Assembly: GCA_025526995.1 (NCBI GenBank)
Contig: JAHLKG010000015.1
Span: 434,001 to 498,000, forward strand
Reading direction: 5' to 3'
Length of the DNA stretch: 64,000 nucleotides
From: Powellomyces hirtus
Lineage: Eukaryota; Chytridiomycota; Chytridiomycetes; Spizellomycetales; Powellomycetaceae
The notes under the pieces were generated by a model, which saw only the letters and a program-made list of their open reading frames with translations, did not search any database and had not been told where the DNA came from. Made by a program: the position numbers and the translations under genes. Position 1 is the stretch's first letter, and every line of letters starts with the position of its first letter. Positions 12,759 through 23,704 of the stretch are shown one piece after another.

Positions 12759-13293
12759 TGAACCTCTGGCGGCAGCGCATGGGGCTCGTCGGAATAGTGA
12801 GCTTTTTCTACACTGATGGTTTCCTATTTGCCAAACAACCCCGACCCTCTCCAACCAGTCTCAGCCCAAAAGAACGGCCCCAACTCAAAATCGTCACCTC
12901 TTGGCGTGTTGCTGACGTAATAATACAAGACGCCAGCGAAGAGAAAACATTTGAATGGCCGCCGCCGCTGCCACGCGCTTTTTACTCACTTTTGCTCACT
13001 TTGACTGGATCTCACAGGATCGGTCTCCCCACGTGATACGCACTGACAGCCGCACTCGCCTCCACGTGACAGCCGCGCTCTGCCTGCTTTTGCCCTCCCG
13101 CCCAAATGCATGCTGACCTAACTCCGATCTCCGATCCCCTCTTTCAGCCAACGACATTGCTCCGAGCGCCCATGTGCTTGATTGACATCTGGCATTGTAT
13201 CGGGAGATGAGATCCTCAGTCCTGTCAACCCATCAAATCATCTTAAGCCTTCATCTCAACGCCCGGTCAGAGTGACAACTTCTTGTCCCAGCC
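12759..13293. promoter_or_regulatory. Divergent intergenic region, GT25 fusion / axonemal protein
   Basis: About 0.5 kb between outward-facing start codons. CACGTGA occurs at about 13029-13035 and again near 13063-13069. These E-box-like cores (CACGTG) may be bHLH sites. Nothing else is recognisable. Confidence 0.4.
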
Positions 13294-15130
13294 ATGCAAC
13301 AACCGAAGCGGCCCCATGCCGAATGGGAGAAGAGCTGTGCCCCGGTTCGCAGCCCCTCCACGGTCATTGTATTCGGAGACTCGACGTACTGTGATCCCGC
13401 AACCCAGTTTGTGACTACTGTTCAAGCAGATTACCGTGGCCAACAAGGCGAGCGCAGGCAACGATGCGGACCAGTAGCGACACCAGCCGGGAAGCCTTTG
13501 GGAATAGACACTGCAGATAAGAAAGCGGTTCACATTGCATTCGGTGATCAGGGTCGACCAGATGAGGACAGATGGAACACGGTATCCGAGCAGAGCTTTG
13601 TATATCGTGGAGATCAACTGGGTAACGAAAGAAGAATGTTGGAGCACAGATGCATGCTGATCCATTGGGGGCGGACGCAAACTCGACGCTAATCTCCCTT
13701 TGATAGGCGAGGCCAACAATGGACGATTAGAGGATCACGCTAACCTAACGCCGGCGCAAAAGTACCATTTCAAGCCGGCCACTGCTGCCATGTCCGCTCA
13801 CATCGGACTTCAAACACGCAACGACTTTCCCATTGATGACTCCCGATTCAAAAGCTATTTGACAACTCATCAGGACGCCTACAAAATCAAACCTTTGCCC
13901 GAAGTCCTGTCGACTGCGAAGGGTCAAGCTGCTGGATTCGGGGCAAGCAATCGGACTAGTAACATCCCGCTCGGCGATCCTGCCAAGCCACGCGAATGGG
14001 GAACAATGGCAAAGAGCTCGTGGGTGGATCACGGCATCGCCGCGTACAAAAAGCTGACGGTGGACCCATCTGTGCACCGCACTTCCGATCTCGTTGTCAT
14101 GGATCGTGGTTTGCGCTCAAAAGAGGACACGTTTCAATCGACAACAGCGCAATCGTTCAGGGGCGCTCAGGGAGCAGCTGAGACGGGGCCGAAGCAATCA
14201 GTGAAAGCGGGCAAAGTCCGCGGGTACAGCTCGATTGCCTTTGGAGAAAGTTGCCCACAAACGTCAGCAGCTTCGGTATCGCGACAAGACTATGGACATG
14301 ATCCAGACGCCTGCCGAGAATCTCGGCAAGCTGTCCGGTCTTCAGTTCAAGATCGCTTATTGTCCAAGCCAGGAATCCAGGCCGCCATTTGTCCAACGAG
14401 TGGAACCCACATGGAATCCTCGATGGAAGCCGCATATCGACCACCACGCGCTCCCTCCACCGCGGCAGCAGCAGGTATCTGCAAGTCACATCCGTCATCC
14501 ACCGCTTCGTCTTTCCCGCAAGGTGATCCAACCTTTTTTGACATGAAGTCATCCGTTCCCACCACCCTGGATTCATATCAACCGTATAACAGCTTCCGAA
14601 TGGAGCCACATCCCGTTTTGGGAGCCAACATTACTCGATCGACCTTCACATTTGCTCAGCCTGATGCTCCTCTGACGGACTATAAATCCTCCAGTCACTC
14701 TGCATTCGTTCCACATGACATTTCTGCCGAGCACGGTCATAGACATCCACCCCGGAAGCGTCCTGCTCTGCCACCCATTGGTGACACCACCACAACCATG
14801 TCCGCAAACAAAACCACGCATCAGTCGCACTACAGTACTCCAGATATTTCAGACAACCATGACCCACACGGCCGCTACGCTCAGCCTCATCCGTCAGCTG
14901 CTATCAAACCACTGCTTTTCCCTACCCGCACAGCCCATATCACGCCCGCACAGACATATAGCACGACCATGGGTGACTTTTACGGTCAACGCGATGCAAT
15001 TTGGCGTACTGAAGATCGAAAGCTTGCCCAAGGAAGGCTGGGGAGTTCCGTGGTCTTTGGGGACCCCCGAATGCGGTATTATGGGGATGTCGTGGTTAAG
15101 AAAAACATCCAGCCTGTTCAGGCATGTTGA
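13294..15130 (+). CDS. Probable axonemal microtubule-associated repeat protein (TEX45/SAXO-like)
   Basis: Two exons (13294-13621, 13707-15130) total 1752 nt and encode 583 aa. There are no membrane helices or enzyme motifs. The protein is made of degenerate units of about 40-60 residues: a small-residue/FGD or LGD core followed about ten residues later by a T/S-rich aromatic stretch. Examples are VIVFGDSTYCDPATQFVTT, HIAFGDQGRPDEDRWNTVS, NIPLGDPAKPREWGTMAKSS, SIAFGESCPQTSAASVS and SSVVFGDPRMRYYGD. Units of this kind are typical of flagellar microtubule inner or associated proteins (TEX45, SAXO4). I infer a structural role in the zoospore axoneme. The splice (donor GTAACG, phase 1) gives a continuous frame. 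Divergent from the GT25 fusion gene. A specific orthologue is not certain. Confidence 0.6.
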
Positions 15131-16400
15131 GCGATTCAATAACGCAATGTGTTACCAGAATGAGGTTGATAGCTGCCCGTGTGTGTGACTGCATGAACGC
15201 GTTCCGTCAGCGCCGTTTTCATGGAAAACTTGAACCACGTGCTTCGGATTCAAACCCTGCACGGTGTCAGAGTACTTTTCCGTGGGTGCGCAATTTATTG
15301 CTTCAAGGAGCTGCTGGGCTGCACAAGGGCGCCAAGGGGAAATGGCTGAGCGTGCTTTACGGAATTGCCCAGGGCAATCGCCAATTTGGCACTGGGTGGG
15401 GGGCAAGTTGGCTGTGCTGAACGGAACGGCCACGATATTAAAGTCCGGCAAAGGACTGACAGCTCATGCTTATCGGAATAGCAAAGAGATTTAAGAATAT
15501 CCTTAACATTTTCTACGTTACTGACAGTTGCTAGTTACATTATTTGATGGAAGCCTTACATGAATGACCTATGTGTGTGAGACTGAGAGTCAGTCTGAGC
15601 CCCGACGGACTTTCCCTCCCTTTTGGAGACACGCGCGCGCTGACTGAGAAGTGTGGCCTGTGCGCCTTGAGGGCTTGGCAGAGTTGGCGGGCAAATTAAA
15701 AGGCTGTTGCTTGTTTGACTTGCTTGTTTAGCGCCTTTTGAACAACAAAGAAAGAAGCCGAAGAATCCGAAGAAAAGAGTTTGTGACGGCTATACTACTT
15801 CCGACGTCGAGTTCTCGAGAGCACACATAAACCAACAGACCTCTCCGCATTCCCTTCCGGTGTCGTCGTAAGCGACCCCCCTCGGCCCTGCGTACTACGA
15901 CACACGAGACCAGAGAGCCTGCACGCCCTGCCTTAGAGCGCCCCTCCGCAAGGGTCTGCTTTCGCGTGGGAAACAACTTCTTACCTGGACGCATCCACCC
16001 AAGCGGCCGCCGCATCGCAACAGATCTCGAGACAGTGCTCCCACACTCGGCTCTGCTTTTCGCGGCTCGTTCTCTATTTCTTGTGCTTGTTGCGAATACC
16101 CCGCCCGACGTCATAGCTTGTCACTTGTTTATCAAGAAGAAGTTCGTGGGAAGTCATCCTCCACAAGGTCACACAACTCCTCGTCACGACCCAACCGACT
16201 GTTTTCTAATCCGGGATATCGTTGACATCGACAGGCCTAATACTGCTTGGACGGACTCTTCAACCCTCACCGCATGGAGTAGCGAGGTGAATGTGTGTAT
16301 GCTTCTGTGTGTTTGTGTCACGTCAAACTCTTGACTGCGGAGTGCTCATTCTGTCGCGTCTTTTGGCTCTAGATAATACCCAGCACCTGAACGACAAACA
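15131..16400. other. Intergenic, probable promoter and 5' UTR of the Ras-like gene
   Basis: 1.27 kb with no convincing coding frame. The minus-strand open frame at 15728-16114 is Arg-rich without domain features and is probably chance. The stretch before 16401 is likely the leader of the GTPase gene. No repeats or RNA genes seen. Confidence 0.4.
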
Positions 16401-18929
16401 ATGCTGCTTCTGGATGATACCGGATTGATAACGCACCTGAACATTCTTTTGATTGGCTCTGCCCACGTCGGGAAAACGACTCTTCGCAAATGCTTTGTCC
16501 GGGGGCCTTCTTCCCATGGAATACCGAAAACGCGCGCTCGTGGACCTTGGCGTAGCGTATACGACCCGACGATTGAAGACTGCAATATTTTGCAGTATGT
16601 GCTCCCACTGTCAAATGCGCCATCTAATTCCGCGGACCCACGATCGCCAACAGATAGCACGTCATCTGGGAGCACTATTAGCAACGAGCACGAGAGCGAG
16701 AGTAAAGACAATATTCGTCTGACTGAGGAAGATCTTTGGCAGAGAAATGTGGGCCAACGGATCATACTTACTCTCAGCGACGTTGGAGGTCATCCGTTCT
16801 ATGGCACCATCTGGCCCTCCGCGATTGCTGCGGCTGACGCATTCATGCTAATTTACGATGTGGGCAATCGACAATCGTTCGACGCGGTTTTTGGCTTTTA
16901 CCGTCAGATTTTGGAACTGAAATGTGCTCGCCCCGCTCACCTGCCTATCATGCTGCTGGGCAACATGGTGGACAACGTGACCTCGGATCCTTCGGTTGGT
17001 TTGCAGGACAAGCGACCGCGTCAAGTAACCAGAGATATGGGCGATGCGTTGGCGAAGCTACTACGAGTCTCCTTCAACGAGACCAGTGCTATGGCGCCAA
17101 AATCGGTCGCGCATTGTTTTAGACAATTGTTGGGTCTTGCTCAGGATCATGCGCATACCTTGTTTTCTGCAGGACGGATTGTCAAGGCTGAGGCACAAAC
17201 GACCGCGTCGCTAAAGTCTCCAGCTCTTCGGAGGCCATCTGACGCATCTTTTGGCAGTGATGATGCGGGACCGCCCCGAAATACACCGATAAATCAGTCA
17301 ATACGTGGAGCGGACCGAGTTTACGGACAAGTCGGCCGGAATCTGGATGCATATGGACAAAGAGGCAGTGCTGGCGCTAGTCGTGATTCTATGTCTACCA
17401 ATGTCTCGGACGGCTCAGCCATTTCAGCCGGAAAGCCTACTGGAAACTTGATCATCACAAATCCAAGTAGCTCCTCGATGTCTTCAAGACCAGGCAGCGC
17501 ATCTTCCTCATCTGATGGAATCCGAGACCTTGCCGCTCCAAGACCTGATAGCATCAGGTTCAGGCGTGACATGATCTTCAGAGCGTGGAAAACCTTCCAG
17601 GATCCTGACTCGTCCTCCGCCCTTGCGGGCGATAATCCCAATGATTCTCGAAACGTTCTGCGCTCACTCGTCTCCAGCAGTGGAAGCAGCGGATCCCGGC
17701 CCGCGTCTCCGGGTCTCCCTCGCAGCGCCTCGGGATCTAGCTCCCAGAGCTATGCCCAGAGTGGCAGTCAGCCTTCTTCATCCAAATCAAACTCCCTCAC
17801 TTCACAAGCTTTCTCATCAAATCAGGCCGCTATACCACCATCTACCGCCCCATCAACGGCATCTGCTTCCGCATCTACCTCCTCGCCGCATGATGAGTTC
17901 GGATTGTATCTGGCCTGGGATGCAATGTCACGCAAGAGTGGCGCGTCTTCCGCATTCCCGACGCTCTCATCAAACGCAACCAGCAATACAAATCCATTCG
18001 GATCATCACGTCTGACTACTACCTCGTCAGGAAGTGGGATTGACGTTAGCTTCTGGGAAGGCCGCACGATTTCCGAACAGTTAAGAGATCGAGCGCGTGA
18101 ATCCGGATGGCGCAGCCCACAGCCCGACTCTCCGCGTGAGCATGGAAAGACATCGGCCATCACTCAGCCAAGCTCTGTGCGGAGATATAAGAGCAGCGCT
18201 GATATCAGAGCCGAAACTCTTGCGCGGACCGAGCCGAGCATGCCAGGAGAAAGCAGACATAGCTCCAACAGCTCTGAAGCACCTAGCCTCCAGAAGAGCC
18301 AGAGGGATCTCGAGATGCTGTTAGAAGAGCTGACTGTCTTTGGGTTCGATAACGAACCAGATGATGCGCTCCAATCTCCAAATGTTTCGAGTCAAAGCGC
18401 AAGACCTGACCGACTGGCGCCCCCGCCGCAGTTTGGTATGACGAGGAGCAGAAGTATGGGGCAGATGAAGGAGCAAGCTTCACGGTCCGCTTACATACCT
18501 CTGCCGTCTTTGAACACCCTCGTCGAGGAGGATCACGAGTTGTCTCCTCCCGAAGATGACGTGCTCCCATCCTCACAGCATCCCGATGGCTGGCTATCCA
18601 CCAGCCGGCCCGACAACGATAGCCCCACGACGCGTTTGAGTGAAAAGTCCCGCCTAAAACGGTCGTCGAGGTCAAGCGCAGAACAGCCCAAGCCCAACAT
18701 GGACCTGCTGCGCAGCATTCTTGCGGAACTCGACGAAAAGGAAGTCAAGAAAATCGTTGAAGAGTTTTCCCTGAGACCATCCACATCCTCCACTACAGCT
18801 TCTACCCCCGCCACTTATGCCGACTTGGACCGGGAACACGACAGAAAGCAGCGGCAAGGCGATGATGGCAAACAACCTGCTTCATCCAGAGAACCTCCAA
18901 ATGCACCGTACGGTGGCATGGTCGGATGA
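16401..18929 (+). CDS. Large Ras-like small GTPase with a long disordered C-terminal tail
   Basis: Single exon, 842 aa. The first 260 residues form a Ras-like G domain. G1 is GSAHVGKTT (residues 19-27). Switch I is YDPTIED, as in Ras. G3 is DVGGH, where Ras has DTAGQ. The expected NKxD of G4 is replaced by GNMVDN, and G5 is ETSA. An acidic/Ser-rich insert of about 50 residues separates switch I from G3. The remaining roughly 580 residues are Ser/Pro/Thr-rich and probably disordered, ending with a short helix (LRSILAELDEKEVKKIVEEF). There is no CaaX box, so membrane attachment by prenylation is not expected. The altered G4 may weaken guanine specificity. Function unknown; a signalling scaffold is a guess. 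No introns, unlike its neighbours. Confidence 0.85.
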   Translation: MLLLDDTGLITHLNILLIGSAHVGKTTLRKCFVRGPSSHGIPKTRARGPWRSVYDPTIEDCNILQYVLPLSNAPSNSADPRSPTDSTSSGSTISNEHESESKDNIRLTEEDLWQRNVGQRIILTLSDVGGHPFYGTIWPSAIAAADAFMLIYDVGNRQSFDAVFGFYRQILELKCARPAHLPIMLLGNMVDNVTSDPSVGLQDKRPRQVTRDMGDALAKLLRVSFNETSAMAPKSVAHCFRQLLGLAQDHAHTLFSAGRIVKAEAQTTASLKSPALRRPSDASFGSDDAGPPRNTPINQSIRGADRVYGQVGRNLDAYGQRGSAGASRDSMSTNVSDGSAISAGKPTGNLIITNPSSSSMSSRPGSASSSSDGIRDLAAPRPDSIRFRRDMIFRAWKTFQDPDSSSALAGDNPNDSRNVLRSLVSSSGSSGSRPASPGLPRSASGSSSQSYAQSGSQPSSSKSNSLTSQAFSSNQAAIPPSTAPSTASASASTSSPHDEFGLYLAWDAMSRKSGASSAFPTLSSNATSNTNPFGSSRLTTTSSGSGIDVSFWEGRTISEQLRDRARESGWRSPQPDSPREHGKTSAITQPSSVRRYKSSADIRAETLARTEPSMPGESRHSSNSSEAPSLQKSQRDLEMLLEELTVFGFDNEPDDALQSPNVSSQSARPDRLAPPPQFGMTRSRSMGQMKEQASRSAYIPLPSLNTLVEEDHELSPPEDDVLPSSQHPDGWLSTSRPDNDSPTTRLSEKSRLKRSSRSSAEQPKPNMDLLRSILAELDEKEVKKIVEEFSLRPSTSSTTASTPATYADLDREHDRKQRQGDDGKQPASSREPPNAPYGGMVG

Positions 18930-19683
18930 TATCACCAATCGCTATTCCTCTTTAACCACGCTAAATGTGTCTACCCATCTGTATATCTATCTTTTCTGTT
19001 TCTGTGTGTACCTTGCAGCGGCTGGCACCGCTCCCATCCCCTGCTCCGTTTCCCCCGTCCCCTTCCGTTCCTGATCTACCCTGTGGTCCCTCACCGTGGT
19101 GACCACACTCATCACATTCCCTGGTCGCTATGAATCCCCATGTAACATATATGTTGAGTATTACACGTCCGTATAGGTGTTGATTGTTACAGCACCGATG
19201 TATAGTCGTCACATGTTTCCTGTAAAGTAAGCTTGGCCAGCTGGCGAACGAGTCAAACTTTACATAACAGGATATCTATGTATTGCTCCCATCGTGGATT
19301 GACACTCAACAAGCCGGCGACCAATAGCAGCTCTTCTTTATCCCCGGCTCGAGCTTTTCATTTGATATGGGTGTGTGGAGCTTTGAACGTCGCTACGCCG
19401 AAAGGTTCTCGTGATCAGAAGGCTTCTGCTATTGTGGATGATATTGACTTTCGCGTGTGCAAATTCGCACAGTAACCAACGCGTTACCCACAACTTCGTA
19501 ATGAATTTTTTTTGCTGTTTTGTCACTTGCAGCATTGGAGCTTGGTTTACGGCACTTCAACCATCAGAGACGAAGATCATGTTCAAAGTCTGAAGCCCAA
19601 TACTATTTCAACATTTGACCAGAAAATATGCCAAAAAACACAGGGGAGTAGGTATTGAGGAACTGTCCGGGTCTATCTACAGT
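18930..19683. other. Convergent intergenic region, Ras-like gene / OPT transporter
   Basis: 0.75 kb between two converging 3' ends. AT-richer than the genes, with only short frames. It should hold both 3' UTRs and polyadenylation signals. No repeat or RNA gene seen. Confidence 0.4.
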
Positions 19684-21906
19684 CTAGAAGCAGTTCGCCG
19701 GCTGTCCGTCATCCAGAGGGCAACCGACCCAAGTGGACAAGCCTTCCTGGTCCACGCTAGCAACTTGGAAACCAGCCTGGATCAGGCCTCCAATACCCTC
19801 TCCGGCGATCAAACCACTGGCGAGGGCAAAGCCCCAAACCTCCCAACTGAGGGGGTTCTTCTTGTTCCAGACGACCTGGACCAAGGCGCCCATGAGCATG
19901 GCAATCGAGTAGTGGTTGGAGTTGAGGATGAACGCGACACCGATGGATGAGAAGTTGGGAATGATCCAGGCGAGCTTGGCGGGCAGCTTGTGGACGGCAA
20001 GAGTTCCGATGACGGTGATGATACCGCAGAGGAGAGACGCGATGGCGGATGACGAGGGAATCTGGTTCTGCGAGTTGGTGAGCACCTCCGCGATCGATTG
20101 CCATGCGGTTACGGCACTGAGACCGAATGAGCACTTTTCGATAGAGGCGTCGTTGATGCAGGGGTACGCAGCAGCGTAGAAGATGTAGAGACCGGTGCTG
20201 GCAAAGACTGCGACCAGGGTGCCGACCGCCTGGGCAATGAACTGCGACTTGGGGGACGCGCGAAGCAAGTGACCAGTCTTCAAGTCTCCGACCATGTCGC
20301 AAGCCTGGGAGGCAGCAGAGGCAGCAACAGCACCTATGGGTACGGGAATAAATTGATGAGAAAAATGGACGAGGACGAGGGATGGAAGAACAAAGTGATA
20401 TTTACCAGCCAACAAGTTGACGCTCATGGCGTGCTTCCTCAGCTCTCCGACAGTCTCGCCCTTTCCACGAGAGATACCTCCGAACACGAACTGAGAAGTC
20501 TTGGCGATGGCACCCACGGGGTTGACGTCGGTGGTACCAGCGGCTTGGATACCGATGAACGCAAAGATGAAGGCCAAGATGATGGACAGGATAGCTTCAC
20601 CGACTCCGACGTCGAACACAGCGTGCAGGACTACAACGGTCGAGATGATGGAAGCGACGAGACCGCCCATCCACATCCAGGTAGGGACTTGTTCGTGAGG
20701 AGGAGCGGGGTCGTAGGCCGGGTCGTCAATGTCCTTGGAGAGTGCGGCTTGAGGAGCGTTACGGTTGCGCACCGTGAGAACAAGGTCTCGAACGCCGTTG
20801 TACATTGGGCGCCAGTTGTAGAACAGTTCGGTGAAGGAGGCGGCGATCATGATGGCAATACCGGGCCACAAGAGCCAGTAACGAACGGTGGGGTTGGCCG
20901 CGGCGTCAGCCTCAACTCCATCCTTGCTCTTCTTAGGGAAACCGAGGGGGTTTCCAGTGGTGGTGCCGTTACCTTGGAGAATGGGGCCAATGATTCCCCA
21001 AGCGAGAATCGATCCGAAGGTCATGCTTCCAGCAGTGTGTATTCCCGTGAGCATACCCGCTCCAATGAAAGCAGGGGTCCACTGAATCAACCATCCGTAG
21101 TCGGTGGCTTCACCGCACTTTTCGCAGCCGGCTTGGGCCATCCAGGCAAAGATGTACCACGAGTACAGACCAGGCATGAAGAAGTTCATCACTGACCAGA
21201 TGGTTCCGATGGAGAACGAGGCTGCCATGATCTTGGCTCGCTTGTTGGCCGCGGCGGCACCGGTCACGCTGTGGAGCTGGGCAATGGTAACGGCGGAGGC
21301 GAACGGCGAGGGGAAGACCAGTTTTTGTCGGAGGACGAACCACTTGCGGAAGGGAACGGCGAAGAAAAGACCGTAGTAGGCGGAAATGAAGGTCAAAGCA
21401 AGGATCTTGCCAACGTCGGCTGATGGACCGTCCGCGCTCAACAGACCCAGACGGTACATGGCGGGGAGAGGGGCGACGAAAAGAGTACCAAGACCACCGG
21501 CGGCGGTGGCGGCGGTCTGAACCGTGCAGTTCTCCTTGGGACCAAAGTAACCTCCACCAAAGCCTTTGGGGAAGATGCGAGAAACGGCTTTCAACATGAC
21601 GAAACCGAAAATGGCGCCGAACAGAGCAGCTCCAAAAGTGAATCCGGTCTTGAGACCAAGGTAAAGGTTGGACGCTCCGACGATGGTACCCAAGAAGGAT
21701 CCCACAAGGAGAGCACGGATAGTGAGACCGGATCCTTCATCGGGAAGGCCGACAGGGAGTTCGACAAAGTCGCCGTAGATGTGGGGCTTGAGAGGCTCCT
21801 CTGTGTGTCCCGGGAAAACCGAAGGGTCTTTCACGTCACCATCCACATGGTGGATGGGGTGAACGACGGGCTTCTCGTCTTCGTGGTGGAGAGTTTGGGT
21901 GGACAT
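19684..21906 (-). CDS. OPT-superfamily membrane transporter
   Basis: Proton-coupled oligopeptide or metal-chelate transporter family, predicted plasma or vacuolar membrane. Two exons (21906-20406, 20333-19684) sum to 2151 nt (716 aa). After a hydrophilic N-terminus (STQTLHHEDEKPVVHP) come about 14-16 hydrophobic helices. Family motifs are NLYLGLKTGFTFGA, KENCTVQTAATAAGGLG, FPSPFASAVTIAQLH and, across the splice, VNLLAGAVAASAASQACDM followed by GDLKTGHLLRASPKSQF. The intron (72 nt) is a multiple of three without a stop and would add 24 hydrophobic residues if translated. The conserved AGAV junction supports removal. Third codon positions are strongly C/G-biased, suggesting high expression. Start is the first ATG; an upstream in-frame TTG was ignored. 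Substrate cannot be told from sequence. Confidence 0.92.
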   Translation of the reverse strand: MSTQTLHHEDEKPVVHPIHHVDGDVKDPSVFPGHTEEPLKPHIYGDFVELPVGLPDEGSGLTIRALLVGSFLGTIVGASNLYLGLKTGFTFGAALFGAIFGFVMLKAVSRIFPKGFGGGYFGPKENCTVQTAATAAGGLGTLFVAPLPAMYRLGLLSADGPSADVGKILALTFISAYYGLFFAVPFRKWFVLRQKLVFPSPFASAVTIAQLHSVTGAAAANKRAKIMAASFSIGTIWSVMNFFMPGLYSWYIFAWMAQAGCEKCGEATDYGWLIQWTPAFIGAGMLTGIHTAGSMTFGSILAWGIIGPILQGNGTTTGNPLGFPKKSKDGVEADAAANPTVRYWLLWPGIAIMIAASFTELFYNWRPMYNGVRDLVLTVRNRNAPQAALSKDIDDPAYDPAPPHEQVPTWMWMGGLVASIISTVVVLHAVFDVGVGEAILSIILAFIFAFIGIQAAGTTDVNPVGAIAKTSQFVFGGISRGKGETVGELRKHAMSVNLLAGKYHFVLPSLVLVHFSHQFIPVPIGAVAASAASQACDMVGDLKTGHLLRASPKSQFIAQAVGTLVAVFASTGLYIFYAAAYPCINDASIEKCSFGLSAVTAWQSIAEVLTNSQNQIPSSSAIASLLCGIITVIGTLAVHKLPAKLAWIIPNFSSIGVAFILNSNHYSIAMLMGALVQVVWNKKNPLSWEVWGFALASGLIAGEGIGGLIQAGFQVASVDQEGLSTWVGCPLDDGQPANCF

Positions 21907-23704
21907 CTCGTCGGACAATGGAGATGTGCTAGGAAGTCAGACGGAGGGGATGAGGTACGACCAGCGTATTGCGACCAGCGCAGGTAGTATGAGAGTGGTG
22001 ACTGAGGGACAAGAGAGGGCGGGCCGATGTCCGCTGAGTATTTGTAGTTTCCTGAATACCGACCCGGGCCGGGTGCCCGCATCCCATCCTGATCATCGAA
22101 AGAGACTCGGCGTGAATCATGCGCGAGACGCTGATAGGAAGCCATAGGACCTACAGGGTCATCAGAGACGCCGAGTCGCGCGCTTGCTGTCGTTTCTGCG
22201 CAAGTGAAAGCGTCTACAAACTGTCACAAAGGTGGGGTCCAACCGTCCGTTACACCATCCATGAACGGAACACAACCGATCAAAAACTATATAGTTCCGG
22301 AAGTGTACCAAGAAGTTTTTTTTTCCGACATTCCACAAATTGTACCCATTGGAACTCCATGGGGGGCGAGGAAACCATGCTCTCCCTTCCGACTCTCCAG
22401 GAAAGACGGAAGGGATGGTGAAGTTGGCGTCAATAACTTGGATGCGTGGGTTCTGAAGACGCGGCAGATTCGCGTCACAATGGTCATCTCCCTCCTATGA
22501 TTATAGTCACTAGTACAATGGCTTTTCGATCGCACACTTGTGGTCAAAGCGCGAAATTTGCACTGGCGCTTCAGGCGCGCGACTAAGCCTCTTTGGGAAA
22601 AGTGTGATCAAGCACACCTGTGTTTCCGTGGTTCAGGAAAGGTCTGGATGGTGCCCGACTCCGGCCCCTTCGACAATTGCGCAAAAAGGGTTAAAAGGCC
22701 TATCTGGAAGCATGGCATGTGGCAAGCGGTTCTTCTTCTTTGTGCTACAGCTTCTCAAAGAGAATTTTTCGCCAAAGTCCGTGGACGGCGTAAGCGGAGG
22801 GTGGTGGGTGGGGACAAAAGCGCGCTTCTCATTTGGGTGGAAGGCGAAAACGTACTGGTAACCGCCGACCAAATCCTTATCAACCAACTTTCCTGAGCGC
22901 TACCGTTTCATGTCTCAAACCCGGCTCAAGTCGGTTGGCATGGGCCTTTCGGAATTTTGCAGAATGGTGGCAGCCTGTCTACTGGCGCCAGGAGAAGGCT
23001 GTGCCGCGTGCCCATTGCCACTTATCAGGACAACAAAGGCTCGTATCGGACAGGCAGGGTGGCAAAGTAGCTTGCTCATTCCGCGCGTTGAATGCAAGAC
23101 CTGACTCATCAGCTTCCTGAGCGCAGTTGGGAGAGCGTGACACATAGCATTCTGCATCTAACTAACGCTTCAACTGAGCCACTGGGACCACTTGCAAGAA
23201 TTTTATGTTGAATAACCACTTCATTGACCAAATGCTTGGAGGATGTTATAGAGGAAGTGTTGGTATATTCCTGTGTGGGATAGACAACGATTTGGCCAAC
23301 CTGCTTCCTTGGCTATACCGTTTCCATCGCGTTACCAGCACGCCCCTCCATAAAACTTCTGGCCAGCCTTTCTTTCATTCGATCAGTCTCATAGTACACA
23401 GTGAGTCTATGGACTCTGTGCAGGGTGGGGGGCCGGCGTTAGCACGATTTCGTGCATATGGGGCTATCACAAGAAAGAGTGACTACTGTACGTAGGTGGC
23501 TGACGTTTCTCCTGATCGAGGACCTCTGACGTAAGCATAATCTCCGACGGGTCCGTCGGAGCGTGCAATCGCCAAACACAACCTCCGTCCACAAGGCAAA
23601 AATTACGTAAAAGGGGAGACCTTCATACCAGTCGAAATGGGGCTCTCACCGATTTATTTCGCATAGTGAGACTTGATTGACCTTTAGAGTAACTACGGAT
23701 ATAG
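21907..23704. other. Large intergenic region between OPT transporter and response regulator
   Basis: 1.8 kb with no supportable gene. It holds the OPT promoter (left) and the response-regulator promoter (right). Several 80-110-codon open frames at 22.2-23.1 kb overlap one another in different frames and lack domain features. The perfect palindrome at 23542-23561 is the only distinct element. Confidence 0.45.
23542..23561. repeat. Perfect 20-bp palindrome in the response-regulator promoter
   Basis: CTCCGACGGGTCCGTCGGAG: two 9-bp arms around GT, about 145 bp before the start codon. The CGG/CCG half-sites resemble those bound by Zn2Cys6 dimers, so it may be an operator. A short hairpin in DNA or in the 5' UTR is the alternative. 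Confidence 0.5.

Noticed and set aside
12759..12854. Upstream extension of the GT25 fusion protein
   Set aside because: The extra 32 codons begin with TTG and not ATG. The ATG at 12758 is the first proper start.
15728..16114. 128-codon Arg-rich minus-strand frame
   Set aside because: No domain, no splice context, and it lies in the probable leader of the Ras-like gene.
20269..21195. 308-codon open frame antisense to the OPT transporter
   Set aside because: It mirrors strongly codon-biased coding sequence on the other strand, has no domain features, and the sense protein is clearly real.
22119..23157. Cluster of 80-118-codon open frames on both strands
   Set aside because: They overlap in several frames, show no conserved motif and no coherent splicing.
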